From Armatimonadetes bacterium UBA5352 (GTDB taxonomy: Bacteria > Armatimonadota > Zipacnadia > Zipacnadales > UBA5352), in contig DHPY01000122.1 in NCBI GenBank assembly GCA_002411015.1, positions 47,261 through 66,880 of the forward strand: a DNA stretch of 19,620 nt, given 5' to 3'. Below are positions 1 to 6,559 of the stretch, piece after piece. A program made the translations under genes and the position numbers. Each line of letters opens with the position of its first letter. Within the stretch, counting starts at the first letter, position 1. The notes beneath the pieces were generated by a model. That model ran no database searches. It had not been told where the DNA came from and was given only the letters and a program-made list of their open reading frames with translations.

Positions 1-30
1 GCCGTTCGCCGCCGTTCGCCGTCGTCTGCT
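1..30. repeat. Short tandem repeat at the window edge (10-nt unit GCCGTTCGCC)
   Basis: The first 20 bases are two exact copies of GCCGTTCGCC, followed by a third, degenerate unit. The array may continue to the left of the window, so its real length is unknown. The complement of most of the unit, GCGAACGGC, reappears at 368-376 on the other side of the SRP RNA gene. The repeat is directly visible; no function can be assigned. Confidence 0.55.
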
Positions 31-132
31 GCCTTGAGTCGGTTGTGCTAAGCGGGGGACTGGCGGTACCCTGAACCCACAATCCGCCATAGTGGGGCCG
101 AATTCCTGGCCCGAGGATTCGCTTCTTGGCGT

Positions 133-275
133 CTGACCCTCGTAAGTGGTGTTGAAGGTCGGGTCCCGCGCAAGATGACCGCCGCCCAACCCCGTCAGGC
201 CCGGAAGGGAGCAGCGGTAAGCGGCCACTCATCTGTGCCGCGGATCACCTGGCCGGAGCTAACTGCGAGGGTAAC
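133..275 (+). ncRNA. ffs: Signal recognition particle RNA (4.5S/SRP RNA)
   Basis: This RNA binds Ffh and targets nascent membrane and secreted proteins to FtsY and the Sec translocon. The diagnostic helix 8 is present: GTCAGGCCCGGAAGGGAGCA around 194-213, with the GGAA tetraloop at 203-206 closed by CCC and GGG, and the asymmetric-loop sequence GCAGCGGTAAG just after it. Flanking strands pair as expected for the long hairpin: ACCCTCG (136-142) with CGAGGGT (266-272), AGATGA (173-178) with TCATCT (229-234), and CCGC (179-182) with GCGG (221-224). The ends are set by the outermost pairing and are approximate. The length of about 140 nt is somewhat above the E. coli RNA and fits a bacterial form without an Alu domain. 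A position just upstream of dnaX-ybaB-recR is a common bacterial arrangement. No convincing promoter was found upstream. Confidence 0.93.
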
Positions 276-318
276 GGCCGGGCGGCGTCTTCGACGGCTG
301 GGTGCACAACCGACTCAA

Positions 319-372
319 GGCAGTAACGGCAGCAACGAGAGTAACGACAGGAACGGAAGCAACGGCAGCGAA
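319..372. repeat. Degenerate 9-nt tandem repeat between the SRP RNA gene and dnaX
   Basis: Five consecutive 9-nt units run GGCAGTAAC, GGCAGCAAC, GAGAGTAAC, GACAGGAAC, GGAAGCAAC, followed by an imperfect sixth, GGCAGCGAAC. The consensus is GRNAGNAAC. Read in one frame the array would encode a Gly-Ser-Asn repeat, but the only open frame there starts inside the SRP RNA, so I treat it as non-coding leader sequence of dnaX. It may have arisen by slippage. Confidence 0.6.
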
Positions 373-418
373 CGGCTTACCGGCTTGAGTTCTGAAGTCC
401 ATGGCAAAGGGGCCTGAC

Positions 419-2152
419 GTGGCCTACCAGACCTTCGCCCTCAAATACAGGCCGCAAACCTTCGACGAGATCGTCGGTCAGGACCACGTCGCCACCACCC
501 TCAAGAACGCGGTCATCGAGGGCCGCGTGGCACACGGCTACCTCTTCGCAGGACCGCGCGGCACCGGGAAGACCTCCACCGCACGCGTCCTCGCGAAATC
601 CATGTGCTGTGAGACCGGGCCCACCCCCAGCCCCTGCTGCTCCTGCTCCCTCTGCCAGGCATTCACCGCCGGCAGCGCCATGGACCTCATCGAGATCGAC
701 GCCGCATCAAACCGCGGCATCGACGACATCCGCGAACTGCGCGAGCGCGTCGGCTACGCACCAACACAGGCGCGCTGCAAGTTCTACATCCTCGATGAAG
801 CGCATATGCTCACGCCCGCCGCCGCCAACGCGCTCCTCAAAACGCTCGAGGAACCGCCACCATTCGTCTACTTCGTGCTCGCCACAACCGAGCTGCACAA
901 CATCCTGCCAACCATCCGCTCTCGCTGCCAGACCTTCGAGTTCCGGCCCATCCCGCAGATCGAGATCGTCCGGGCCCTGCAGCATATCTCCGCGAACGAG
1001 GGCGTCCAGGCCGACGAGGCCGCACTCGGCGCCATCGCCCGCGCCTCCGGCGGCGCCATGCGCGACGCCGAATCGATCTTCGACCAGGTCATCGCCTACG
1101 GCCGCGGCGCCGTGACGCTCGAGATCGTCAACTCCATCCTCGGCGTCACCGATGCCGAGCTGCTCACCGCCATCGGCGATGCCGTCGCGCGCGATGACAT
1201 CACCGCGGTCTTCCGGCTCGTTGATGAGACCGTCGCCAGCGGCAAGGACATCGACCAGCTCCTTGAGGACCTGAGCCTCTACTTCCGCGACCTGCTGCGC
1301 ATCTCACTCGGCGCCGCCCCGCCCGAGTGGATGCGTGCGGCGGGTGGCAATGAGGTCATGCAGGCGCAGGCGGCCGCGATGGGGCCCAAGCGCCTCGGTG
1401 ACACGATCGAGGAGCTCGGTGAAGCCTCCGCGCGCGTGCGTGACACCGCGCAGAAGCCACTGCTGCTCGAGGTGACGCTGGCGCACATGGCGTCCGTGCC
1501 CGCGCAGGGCCCCGTGGCGCCGATGCCGCCGCCTGCACCGAAGCCAGAGCCAGCCGCGCCGCAGCCGACTGCTTCCGCGCCGCAGCCCGCTCCGGAGCCA
1601 CCCGCTCCGGAGCCACCCGCGCCTGAGCCGGCAGCGCCGGCAGCGCCCCAGCCTCCGCCCGCTGAACTGACCCTCGACGCCGTCCGGGAGGGCTGGCCGC
1701 GCGTGATGGAGGCGCTGAGCGCCGCGGGCCATGCGTCGGTCGCGGCGGTGATCAGCAGCGCCGAGCCCTGCGCGTTCGAGAGCGGCCGGGTGACCCTGCG
1801 CTTCCCCGCGGACAGCCGCTTCGAGTATGAGCGCGCGAGAGACGCATACGTGGCGACGATCGCCGATGCTGCGCAGGCCGCACTCGGGCGCGCCGTGGAG
1901 ATCATCTGCCAGGCGCAGGAGGCGGCGCCGCCCTCGGTGAACCCTCCCGAGGCTGCCGAGGGATCGCCCGAAGCACGGGTCGCTCCCGAGCAGCCGCGCG
2001 AGAACGTGGCGGAAGCGGCGCCGGCGACGGAGGAGCCTTCAGCAGAGCAGCCTGCGCCGACCACACCGGCCAACGGTGCCGCCGAGAAGCAGCAGCAGCT
2101 TGTCCAGGGACTGCTACTTGAGTTTGACGGAACGGAAGACACTTCGGGTTGA
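419..2152 (+). CDS. dnaX: DNA polymerase III subunits gamma/tau
   Basis: This is the AAA+ clamp-loader ATPase of the replicative polymerase; it loads the beta clamp and, as tau, links polymerase cores to the helicase. Numbering from a GTG start at 419 (577 aa), the protein opens MAYQTFALKYRPQTF, the usual family N-terminus. It has Walker A GPRGTGKT (45-52), the zinc motif with Cys64, Cys73, Cys76 and Cys79, Walker B LDEAH (125-129) and the sensor motif SRC (168-170). A Pro/Ala-rich linker containing PAPEPPAPEPP joins these to the C-terminal tau region. An in-frame ATG at 401 would add six residues, but it lacks a ribosome binding site; AAAGGGG at 406-412 is well placed for the GTG. The sense strand shows no A-rich slippery site of the kind that makes gamma in E. 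coli, so probably only the long form is produced. It is followed by ybaB and recR. Confidence 0.96.
   Translation: MAYQTFALKYRPQTFDEIVGQDHVATTLKNAVIEGRVAHGYLFAGPRGTGKTSTARVLAKSMCCETGPTPSPCCSCSLCQAFTAGSAMDLIEIDAASNRGIDDIRELRERVGYAPTQARCKFYILDEAHMLTPAAANALLKTLEEPPPFVYFVLATTELHNILPTIRSRCQTFEFRPIPQIEIVRALQHISANEGVQADEAALGAIARASGGAMRDAESIFDQVIAYGRGAVTLEIVNSILGVTDAELLTAIGDAVARDDITAVFRLVDETVASGKDIDQLLEDLSLYFRDLLRISLGAAPPEWMRAAGGNEVMQAQAAAMGPKRLGDTIEELGEASARVRDTAQKPLLLEVTLAHMASVPAQGPVAPMPPPAPKPEPAAPQPTASAPQPAPEPPAPEPPAPEPAAPAAPQPPPAELTLDAVREGWPRVMEALSAAGHASVAAVISSAEPCAFESGRVTLRFPADSRFEYERARDAYVATIADAAQAALGRAVEIICQAQEAAPPSVNPPEAAEGSPEARVAPEQPRENVAEAAPATEEPSAEQPAPTTPANGAAEKQQQLVQGLLLEFDGTEDTSG
1586..1615 (+). 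repeat. Exact 15-bp tandem duplication inside the dnaX linker
   Basis: CCCGCTCCGGAGCCA occurs twice back to back (1586-1600 and 1601-1615) and a degraded third copy follows. The period is a multiple of three, so it adds a five-residue Pro/Glu/Ala block to the flexible linker of DnaX without breaking the frame. Copy number might vary between relatives. Confidence 0.7.
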
Positions 2153-2250
2153 GCCCGCGCCTTACTTTCTCGTGTTCCAGCAAGGTGCGGATATGGTCCC
2201 CGGCGAATATGCCGGCGCTCCATCCGAGGATGAGGAGCCTTTGATCGAAG

Positions 2251-2580
2251 ATGCTCAACCCGTTTCAGAAGCTGATCGAGAAACAGATCGAAGACGTGTC
2301 GCACAAGATGGCCGCGGCGGCTGAGGAGCTGCGGTCAATGGAGATTGTCGGCAGCGCCGGCGGCGGCGCCGTGAAGGTCACCGTCAGCGGCCTCGGCGAG
2401 GTCCTTGAGGTCGTCGTAGACCCGCAGGTCATCAGCGAGGGCGACTGCGAGCTGATCCAGGACCTGCTCTGCGCCGGAATGCGTGAGGCGCTGCGCAAGG
2501 CCTCCGAGATCAAGCGCACGAAGCTCGCCGACGTGCTCCCGCTCGCGGGCCTGGGCATGGAACTGCCCGAAATCCTCTGA
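2251..2580 (+). CDS. ebfC: YbaB/EbfC family nucleoid-associated protein
   Basis: This small protein (109 aa) belongs to the YbaB/EbfC family, whose characterised members bind DNA as homodimers and are almost always found between dnaX and recR, as here. The core family signature is clear: an N-terminal helix (about 5-28), then the turn GSAGGGAVKVTVSG (about 35-48), a strand pair ending in VDPQVI, and a C-terminal helix LLCAGMREALRKASEI. The family usually runs 100-115 aa, so it is full length. AGGAG at 2233-2237 is the nearest ribosome binding site and lies rather far (13 nt) from the ATG, so initiation may be weak or coupled to dnaX translation. The 98 bases before it show no recognisable promoter or RNA element. 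Confidence 0.93.
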   Translation: MLNPFQKLIEKQIEDVSHKMAAAAEELRSMEIVGSAGGGAVKVTVSGLGEVLEVVVDPQVISEGDCELIQDLLCAGMREALRKASEIKRTKLADVLPLAGLGMELPEIL

Positions 2581-2661
2581 GAACGCGCCATCCCGGCGGA
2601 GGCTGCCGGCAGAGCGCCTCGTCGCCGGATGGCATTCACTGTGTCGAGGCGGACGATTTCG

Positions 2662-3270
2662 TTGCTAAGCTATGCCGGTCCCATCCGGGAGCTGATCGAG
2701 CAACTCGAGAGACTGCCCGGTATAGGCCCCAAGAGCGCGCAGAGACTCGCGTTCCACATCCTGTCATCAGGCCCGGCCCGCGCCCACGCCCTCGCGGACG
2801 CCATTGCGGCGGTGCATGAGCGCATCCGCCGCTGTGAGCGCTGCGGGAACTGGTCGGAGCACGCGGTCTGCGAGGTCTGCTCCGATGACAGGCGCGATCG
2901 CAGCGTCCTGTGCGTCGTGGCCGACGCCAAGGACCTCATGGCGCTGGAGCGGGCGGGCGAGTTCTCAGGGCTGTATCACGTGCTCGATGGCGTGCTCTCA
3001 CCGGTTGAGGGCATCGGCCCGGGGGGGCTGCGCATCAGCGAGCTCCTCGAGCGCGTGGATGAGCTTGAACTGCGTGAGGTGGTGCTGGCGACACCGCCGA
3101 CGGTCGAGGGAGATGCGACCGCCCAGTTCCTCAGCGACCTGCTGCACGAGCGTGGCCCCGTCCGCGTGACGCGGCTTGCGCTGGGGCTGCCGGTGGGAGC
3201 CGACCTCGACTACGCCGACCAGGTGACCGTGGCGCGCGCAATGCGCGGGCGCACGGAGATGACCGACTGA
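2662..3270 (+). CDS. recR: Recombination mediator protein RecR
   Basis: RecR acts with RecO and RecF to load RecA at single-strand gaps. Visible in order from the chosen start (202 aa) are a helix-hairpin-helix segment with LERLPGIGPKSAQRLAF (about 16-32), a four-Cys zinc motif (Cys58, Cys61, Cys70, Cys73), a Toprim domain beginning VLCVVADAKDLMALE, and the C-terminal segment ATPPTVEGDATA. The start is uncertain. TTG at 2662 gives MLSYAGPIRELIEQL, matching the family start and its usual length of about 200 aa, with GAGG at 2646-2649 upstream. ATG at 2629 and GTG at 2641 are in frame and would add 11 or 7 residues that family members lack. It closes the dnaX-ebfC-recR block. Confidence 0.95.
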   Translation: MLSYAGPIRELIEQLERLPGIGPKSAQRLAFHILSSGPARAHALADAIAAVHERIRRCERCGNWSEHAVCEVCSDDRRDRSVLCVVADAKDLMALERAGEFSGLYHVLDGVLSPVEGIGPGGLRISELLERVDELELREVVLATPPTVEGDATAQFLSDLLHERGPVRVTRLALGLPVGADLDYADQVTVARAMRGRTEMTD

Positions 3271-3296
3271 TCGACCGACGGGCTGCGACCGACCAA

Positions 3297-3314
3297 CCAC
3301 GCACACCGGCGTGG
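3297..3314 (+). terminator. Weak stem-loop downstream of recR
   Basis: CCACGC (3297-3302) and GCGTGG (3309-3314) form a 6-bp stem with a six-base loop, 26 bases after the recR stop. There is no T-run, so it is only a weak candidate for ending the dnaX-recR transcript. It could equally be chance in GC-rich DNA. Confidence 0.25.
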
Positions 3315-3402
3315 CGTTCGTTCGCGTCCGGCGGCTTGACGCGTGTCACAAAGTACCAACTCGCCGGCGCCAGTGCCGGTTCTTGACTGAGGAGGTTAGT
3401 CC

Positions 3403-3972
3403 ATGGCTCAACTGACCGAAGTCCGCTTCCACGGACGGGGTGGGCAGGGCGCGAAGACCGCCGGCTACATCCTCGCCGTGGCCGCCGCGGAGGAGGGCTG
3501 GAACATCAACGCCTTTCCCGAGTACGGCGCGGAGCGCAGAGGCGCTCCCATGAAGTCCTACGTGCGTATCAGTGATGCCCCGATCCGTCTGCGGTCCGGT
3601 GTAAGGCACCCCAACATCGTGGCCGTCCTCGACGACACGCTGCTCGCGACCGAGAACGTCACTGAGGGCATGACTGAGAGCAGCATCCTGATTGTCAACA
3701 CCGATCAGACACCCGATGAGATCCGCGCGCAGCTCGCGAACCCGAACGTGATGGTCTATGTCGTCAATGCCACGCAAGTGGCAATGGACACGATTGGCCG
3801 GCCGATCCCCAACACGCCGATGCTCGGCGCGATGGTGAAGGCCGCAGACCTCGTCCCGCTCGAGTCGCTCAAGCACGCCGTGGTCGCGCGACTGGGCGGC
3901 AAGCTCTCGCAGGCCGCCATCGAGTCCAACTACGCGGCTCTCGACCGGGCCTATGAGGAGGTCCACGCATGA
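3403..3972 (+). CDS. porG: Pyruvate:ferredoxin oxidoreductase, gamma subunit
   Basis: This is the gamma subunit (189 aa) of the cytoplasmic heterotetrameric oxidoreductase that converts pyruvate and CoA to acetyl-CoA, CO2 and reduced ferredoxin. The family signature is intact: VRFHGRGGQGAKTAG near residues 7-21 and PEYGAERRGAPMKSYVRIS near 39-57. The length agrees with stand-alone gamma subunits. AGGAGG at 3389-3394 sits eight bases before the ATG, a strong ribosome binding site. The preceding 132-base gap holds a small GC hairpin (CCGGC 3364-3368 with GCCGG 3375-3379) in the presumed leader. It also holds a TTGACG at 3336-3341 without a convincing -10 partner, so the promoter is unresolved. 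The stop overlaps the porD start by 4 bp (ATGA). Confidence 0.95.
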   Translation: MAQLTEVRFHGRGGQGAKTAGYILAVAAAEEGWNINAFPEYGAERRGAPMKSYVRISDAPIRLRSGVRHPNIVAVLDDTLLATENVTEGMTESSILIVNTDQTPDEIRAQLANPNVMVYVVNATQVAMDTIGRPIPNTPMLGAMVKAADLVPLESLKHAVVARLGGKLSQAAIESNYAALDRAYEEVHA

Positions 3973-4307
3973 GCAGGGTCTACCCCCCCACCGCGAAGTG
4001 GCATGAGATGGAGCGGGCCGGCATCATCCCGCAGGCAGGCAACGCCGAGGAGTACACCGTGGGCGGCTGGCGTAACGAGCACCCCGTCCGCGACAACGAG
4101 TGCTGCATCGACTGCCTCTTCTGCTGGATCTACTGCCCCGACAACGCCGTCAACATCAAGGACGAGTCGGTCAAGTACCAGGGCTTCAGCGCTGACCACT
4201 GCAAGGGCTGCCATATCTGCGCGGCAGTCTGCCCGAAGGACTGCATCACGATGGTCCCCGGCGGCGAGTTTAGCCCCGACGAACCCGGCCAGTCGGAGGA
4301 GGAGTGA
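3969..4307 (+). CDS. porD: Pyruvate:ferredoxin oxidoreductase, delta subunit (2[4Fe-4S] ferredoxin-type)
   Basis: This 112-aa ferredoxin-like subunit carries electrons from the catalytic subunits to the external ferredoxin. Two CxxCxxCxxxCP motifs are present, each suited to one [4Fe-4S] cluster: Cys46, Cys49, Cys52, Cys56 and Cys78, Cys81, Cys84, Cys88. The N-terminal part (YPPTAKWHEMERAGIIPQ, then VGGWRNEHPV) is the typical delta-subunit lead-in. Translation is probably coupled to porG through the ATGA overlap. The C-terminus is acidic, and its coding end supplies the GGAGGAGG ribosome binding site (4295-4302) for porA. An extra Cys (Cys45) next to the first motif is probably not a ligand. 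Confidence 0.95.
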   Translation: MSRVYPPTAKWHEMERAGIIPQAGNAEEYTVGGWRNEHPVRDNECCIDCLFCWIYCPDNAVNIKDESVKYQGFSADHCKGCHICAAVCPKDCITMVPGGEFSPDEPGQSEEE

Positions 4308-4309
4308 GC

Positions 4310-5491
4310 ATGGGCAAGCGCATCGCTCTTGAGGGCAATGAGGCCGTGGCTGAGGCCATGCGCCAGATCAACCCGGACGTCGTGGCGGCCTACCCCATCA
4401 CGCCGTCCACTGAGATCGTGCAGAACTTCGCGCAGTTCGTCTCCGACGGCGAGGTCACAACCAACTTCGTCGCCGTCGAGTCCGAGCACTCCGCGATGAG
4501 CGCCTGTCTGGCCGCTGCGGTGGCCGGTGGCCGCGTCATGAACGCGACCTCCGCTAACGGCCTGGCCCTGATGTGGGAGATCCTCTACATCGTCTCCTCA
4601 CTCCGCCAGCCCGTCATCCTCAGCGTCGTCAACCGCGCGCTGTCGGGCAACATCAACATCCACTGCGACCACTCGGACAGCATGGGCGCCCGCGACACCG
4701 GCTGGCTGCAGATCTTCGCCGAGGACGTGCAGGAGGCCTACGATAACCTGATCCAGGCTGTCGCCATCGGCGAGCGCATGGATGTCCGCCTGCCCGTCAT
4801 GAACTGCCTCGACGGCTTCCTCCTCTCGCACTCGTATGAGCTGCTGCAGGTTGAGGACGACCAGGCCGTCAAGGACTTCGTCGGCCCCTACCAGCAGTGG
4901 AAGCCGCTGCTCGACATCGAGAACCCGGTCACCTACGGCCCGCTCGACCTCTACGACTTCTACTTCGAGCACAAGCGCTCGCAGATGGAGGCGTACCCGC
5001 CCGCGAAGCAGGCGATCATCGAAGAGGGCAAGCGCTTCGGCGAGGTCTTCGGCCGCGAGTACGGCCTCATCGAGGGGTTCATGACCGAGGACGCCGACTT
5101 CGTCGTCGTCGCGCTCGGCTCGACCTGCGGCACCCTCCGCGACGTCGTGCTGGAGCAGCGTGAGAAGGGCGTCAAGGCCGGTATGCTCAAGATCCGAGCC
5201 TTCCGGCCGTTCCCGGCCGAGGAGATCGCGATGGCGCTGCAGAACGCATCCGCGATCGCCGTGCTCGACCGCGCCGCTTCGTTCGGCGCACACGCCGGGC
5301 CGCTCTACCACGAGGTCACCTCGGCAATGTACACGCACGGCAAGGCCGTTCCCACCAACAACTACATCTATGGCCTCGGCGGCCGCGAGATCCTGCCCGA
5401 TGACCTCAGCAGCGTCTACGATGACCTGCAGCAGGTCGCCACGGCCGGTCAGCCCTGGTCGCCCGTCAGCTTCCTGGGCCTGAGGGAGTAG
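4310..5491 (+). CDS. porA: Pyruvate:ferredoxin oxidoreductase, alpha subunit
   Basis: The alpha subunit (393 aa) forms, with PorB, the thiamine-diphosphate active site. The motif AAYPITPSTEIVQNF near residues 25-39 carries the conserved Thr of the pyruvate site. The segment NINIHCDHSDSMGARDTGW followed by QIFAEDVQEAYD is the pattern of pyruvate-specific enzymes rather than 2-oxoglutarate or branched-chain ones. The C-terminal part (GMLKIRAFRPFPAEEI) is the transketolase C-like domain. ATG at 4310 is preferred because GGAGGAGG (4295-4302) lies seven bases upstream; GTG at 4304, overlapping the porD stop, would add two residues. Substrate choice is inferred from these motifs. Confidence 0.95.
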   Translation: MGKRIALEGNEAVAEAMRQINPDVVAAYPITPSTEIVQNFAQFVSDGEVTTNFVAVESEHSAMSACLAAAVAGGRVMNATSANGLALMWEILYIVSSLRQPVILSVVNRALSGNINIHCDHSDSMGARDTGWLQIFAEDVQEAYDNLIQAVAIGERMDVRLPVMNCLDGFLLSHSYELLQVEDDQAVKDFVGPYQQWKPLLDIENPVTYGPLDLYDFYFEHKRSQMEAYPPAKQAIIEEGKRFGEVFGREYGLIEGFMTEDADFVVVALGSTCGTLRDVVLEQREKGVKAGMLKIRAFRPFPAEEIAMALQNASAIAVLDRAASFGAHAGPLYHEVTSAMYTHGKAVPTNNYIYGLGGREILPDDLSSVYDDLQQVATAGQPWSPVSFLGLRE

Positions 5492-5502
5492 GAGGATAAC
5501 TT

Positions 5503-6432
5503 ATGGCGAACCTGAAGCAGTTGTCACATCGCGAGGTGCGCCTCACCGGCGGCCATCGCCTCTGCCCGGGCTGCGGGGAACCAATCGCCGTCCGGCAGGT
5601 CCTGATGTCCACCGAGAACCCGGTCCTCGTCGCCAACGCGACCGGTTGTCTCGAGGTCTCGACCACGATCTTCCCGTTCAGCGCGTGGAATGTTCCGTGG
5701 GTCCACATCGCCTTCGAGAACGCCGCCGCGGCGATCTCCGGCGTTGAGGCCATGTACAAGTCGCTCAAGGCGCAGGGCAAGATCGATGCCGACGCCGACT
5801 ACAAGTTCGTCGCCTTCGGCGGCGACGGCGGCACCTACGACATCGGCATCCAGGCCCTCTCAGGCGCCGCGGAGCGCGGGCATGACTTCCTGTATGTCTG
5901 TCTGAACAACGAGGCCTACATGAACACCGGCGTGCAGCGCTCCTCAGCCACCCCGCAGGGCGCGCACACCACCACCTCGCCCGCCGGCGAGGTCCTGCCC
6001 GGTAAGAAGCAGAACCGCAAGGACCTCACCGAGATCATGGTCGCGCACGACATCCCCTATGTCGCGCAGACCATCCCCGGCCGCTGGATGGACATCACCC
6101 GCAAGGCGGAGAAGGCCTTCTCGATCCCGGGCCCGAAGTTCATGAACGTCCTCACCCCCTGCCCGCTCGGCTGGGGCCATGAGGGCGGTCTGACCCCGGA
6201 GATCTCGCAGCTCGCCGCGGACACCTGCATGTGGCCGCTGTACGAGGTCGAGTATGGCGTGTACAAGATCACGTACAAGCCCAAGGAGAAGAAGCCGATC
6301 GAGGACTTCCTGAAGCCGCAGGCGCGCTTCCGCCACCTGTTCAAGGGCGAAGAGGGCGAAGCGATCCGCGCCTCCATCCAGGAATGGGTGGACTGGAAGT
6401 GGGAGCAGCTCCTGAACAAAGCAGGCGCGTAG
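5503..6432 (+). CDS. porB: Pyruvate:ferredoxin oxidoreductase, beta subunit
   Basis: The beta subunit (309 aa) binds thiamine diphosphate and one [4Fe-4S] cluster. The four expected cluster ligands are present: Cys21 and Cys24 in LCPGCGEP, Cys49 in ATGCLE, and Cys221 in TPCPLGWGHEG. The cofactor motif runs from GGDGGTYDIG (106-115) to LNNEAYMNTG (134-143), followed by VQRSSATPQGAHTTT. The gene starts 11 bases after porA with AGGAGG just upstream. It ends in a typical Trp-rich tail. It is the last gene of the por operon and is followed by a GC hairpin. All four subunits are separate genes, so this is the bacterial/archaeal multi-subunit type rather than the single-chain enzyme. Confidence 0.96.
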   Translation: MANLKQLSHREVRLTGGHRLCPGCGEPIAVRQVLMSTENPVLVANATGCLEVSTTIFPFSAWNVPWVHIAFENAAAAISGVEAMYKSLKAQGKIDADADYKFVAFGGDGGTYDIGIQALSGAAERGHDFLYVCLNNEAYMNTGVQRSSATPQGAHTTTSPAGEVLPGKKQNRKDLTEIMVAHDIPYVAQTIPGRWMDITRKAEKAFSIPGPKFMNVLTPCPLGWGHEGGLTPEISQLAADTCMWPLYEVEYGVYKITYKPKEKKPIEDFLKPQARFRHLFKGEEGEAIRASIQEWVDWKWEQLLNKAGA

Positions 6433-6462
6433 GAGCGAACCTCCGGTCACCGAAGTAAACTT

Positions 6463-6493
6463 ACGGGGCGCCCTCACCCAGGGGGCGCCCCGT
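6463..6493 (+). terminator. GC-rich hairpin ending the por operon
   Basis: ACGGGGCGCCC (6463-6473) pairs perfectly with GGGCGCCCCGT (6483-6493) around a nine-base loop, 30 bases after the porB stop. The stem is strong but is followed by CTGCTTA rather than a T-run. Termination may therefore be inefficient or partly factor-dependent. Confidence 0.6.
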
Positions 6494-6528
6494 CTGCTTA
6501 CGGGCACATTGCGGCGAAGGTCGGAACC

Positions 6529-6556
6529 TTGCCCACCGGGAAATGTCCTGTAGAGT
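6529..6556 (+). promoter_or_regulatory. Possible promoter for the TPR gene, placed for a leaderless mRNA
   Basis: TTGCCC (6529-6534) and TAGAGT (6551-6556) are separated by 16 bases. TAGAGT fits a TANNNT -10 element and ends three bases before ATG 6560 and six before ATG 6563. Transcription would then begin at about the start codon. No ribosome binding site is visible for this gene, which agrees with a leaderless message. This is inferred from sequence only. Confidence 0.35.
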
Positions 6557-6559
6557 CAC

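Noticed and set aside
62..112. Small stems (GGCGG/CCGCC and CCCAC/GTGGG) suggesting a tRNA before the SRP RNA
   Set aside because: The stems overlap each other, and no TTCGA-type T-loop, anticodon arm or 7-bp acceptor stem can be drawn.
175..417. 80-codon open frame encoding a Gly-Ser-Asn-rich tail
   Set aside because: It begins inside the SRP RNA core, has no ribosome binding site, and its repeat-like tail is explained by the 9-nt tandem repeat.
419..2152. Programmed frameshift producing a short gamma form of DnaX
   Set aside because: No A-run or A AAA AAG-type slippery site is present in the sense strand of the gene.
1279..2304. 341-codon minus-strand open frame across dnaX
   Set aside because: Its Gly/Ala/Ser repeats are simply the reverse of the Pro/Ala/Glu linker of DnaX.
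3336..3364. TTGACG box upstream of porG as a promoter
   Set aside because: No acceptable -10 hexamer lies at 15-19 bases from it, so I could not support a promoter call.
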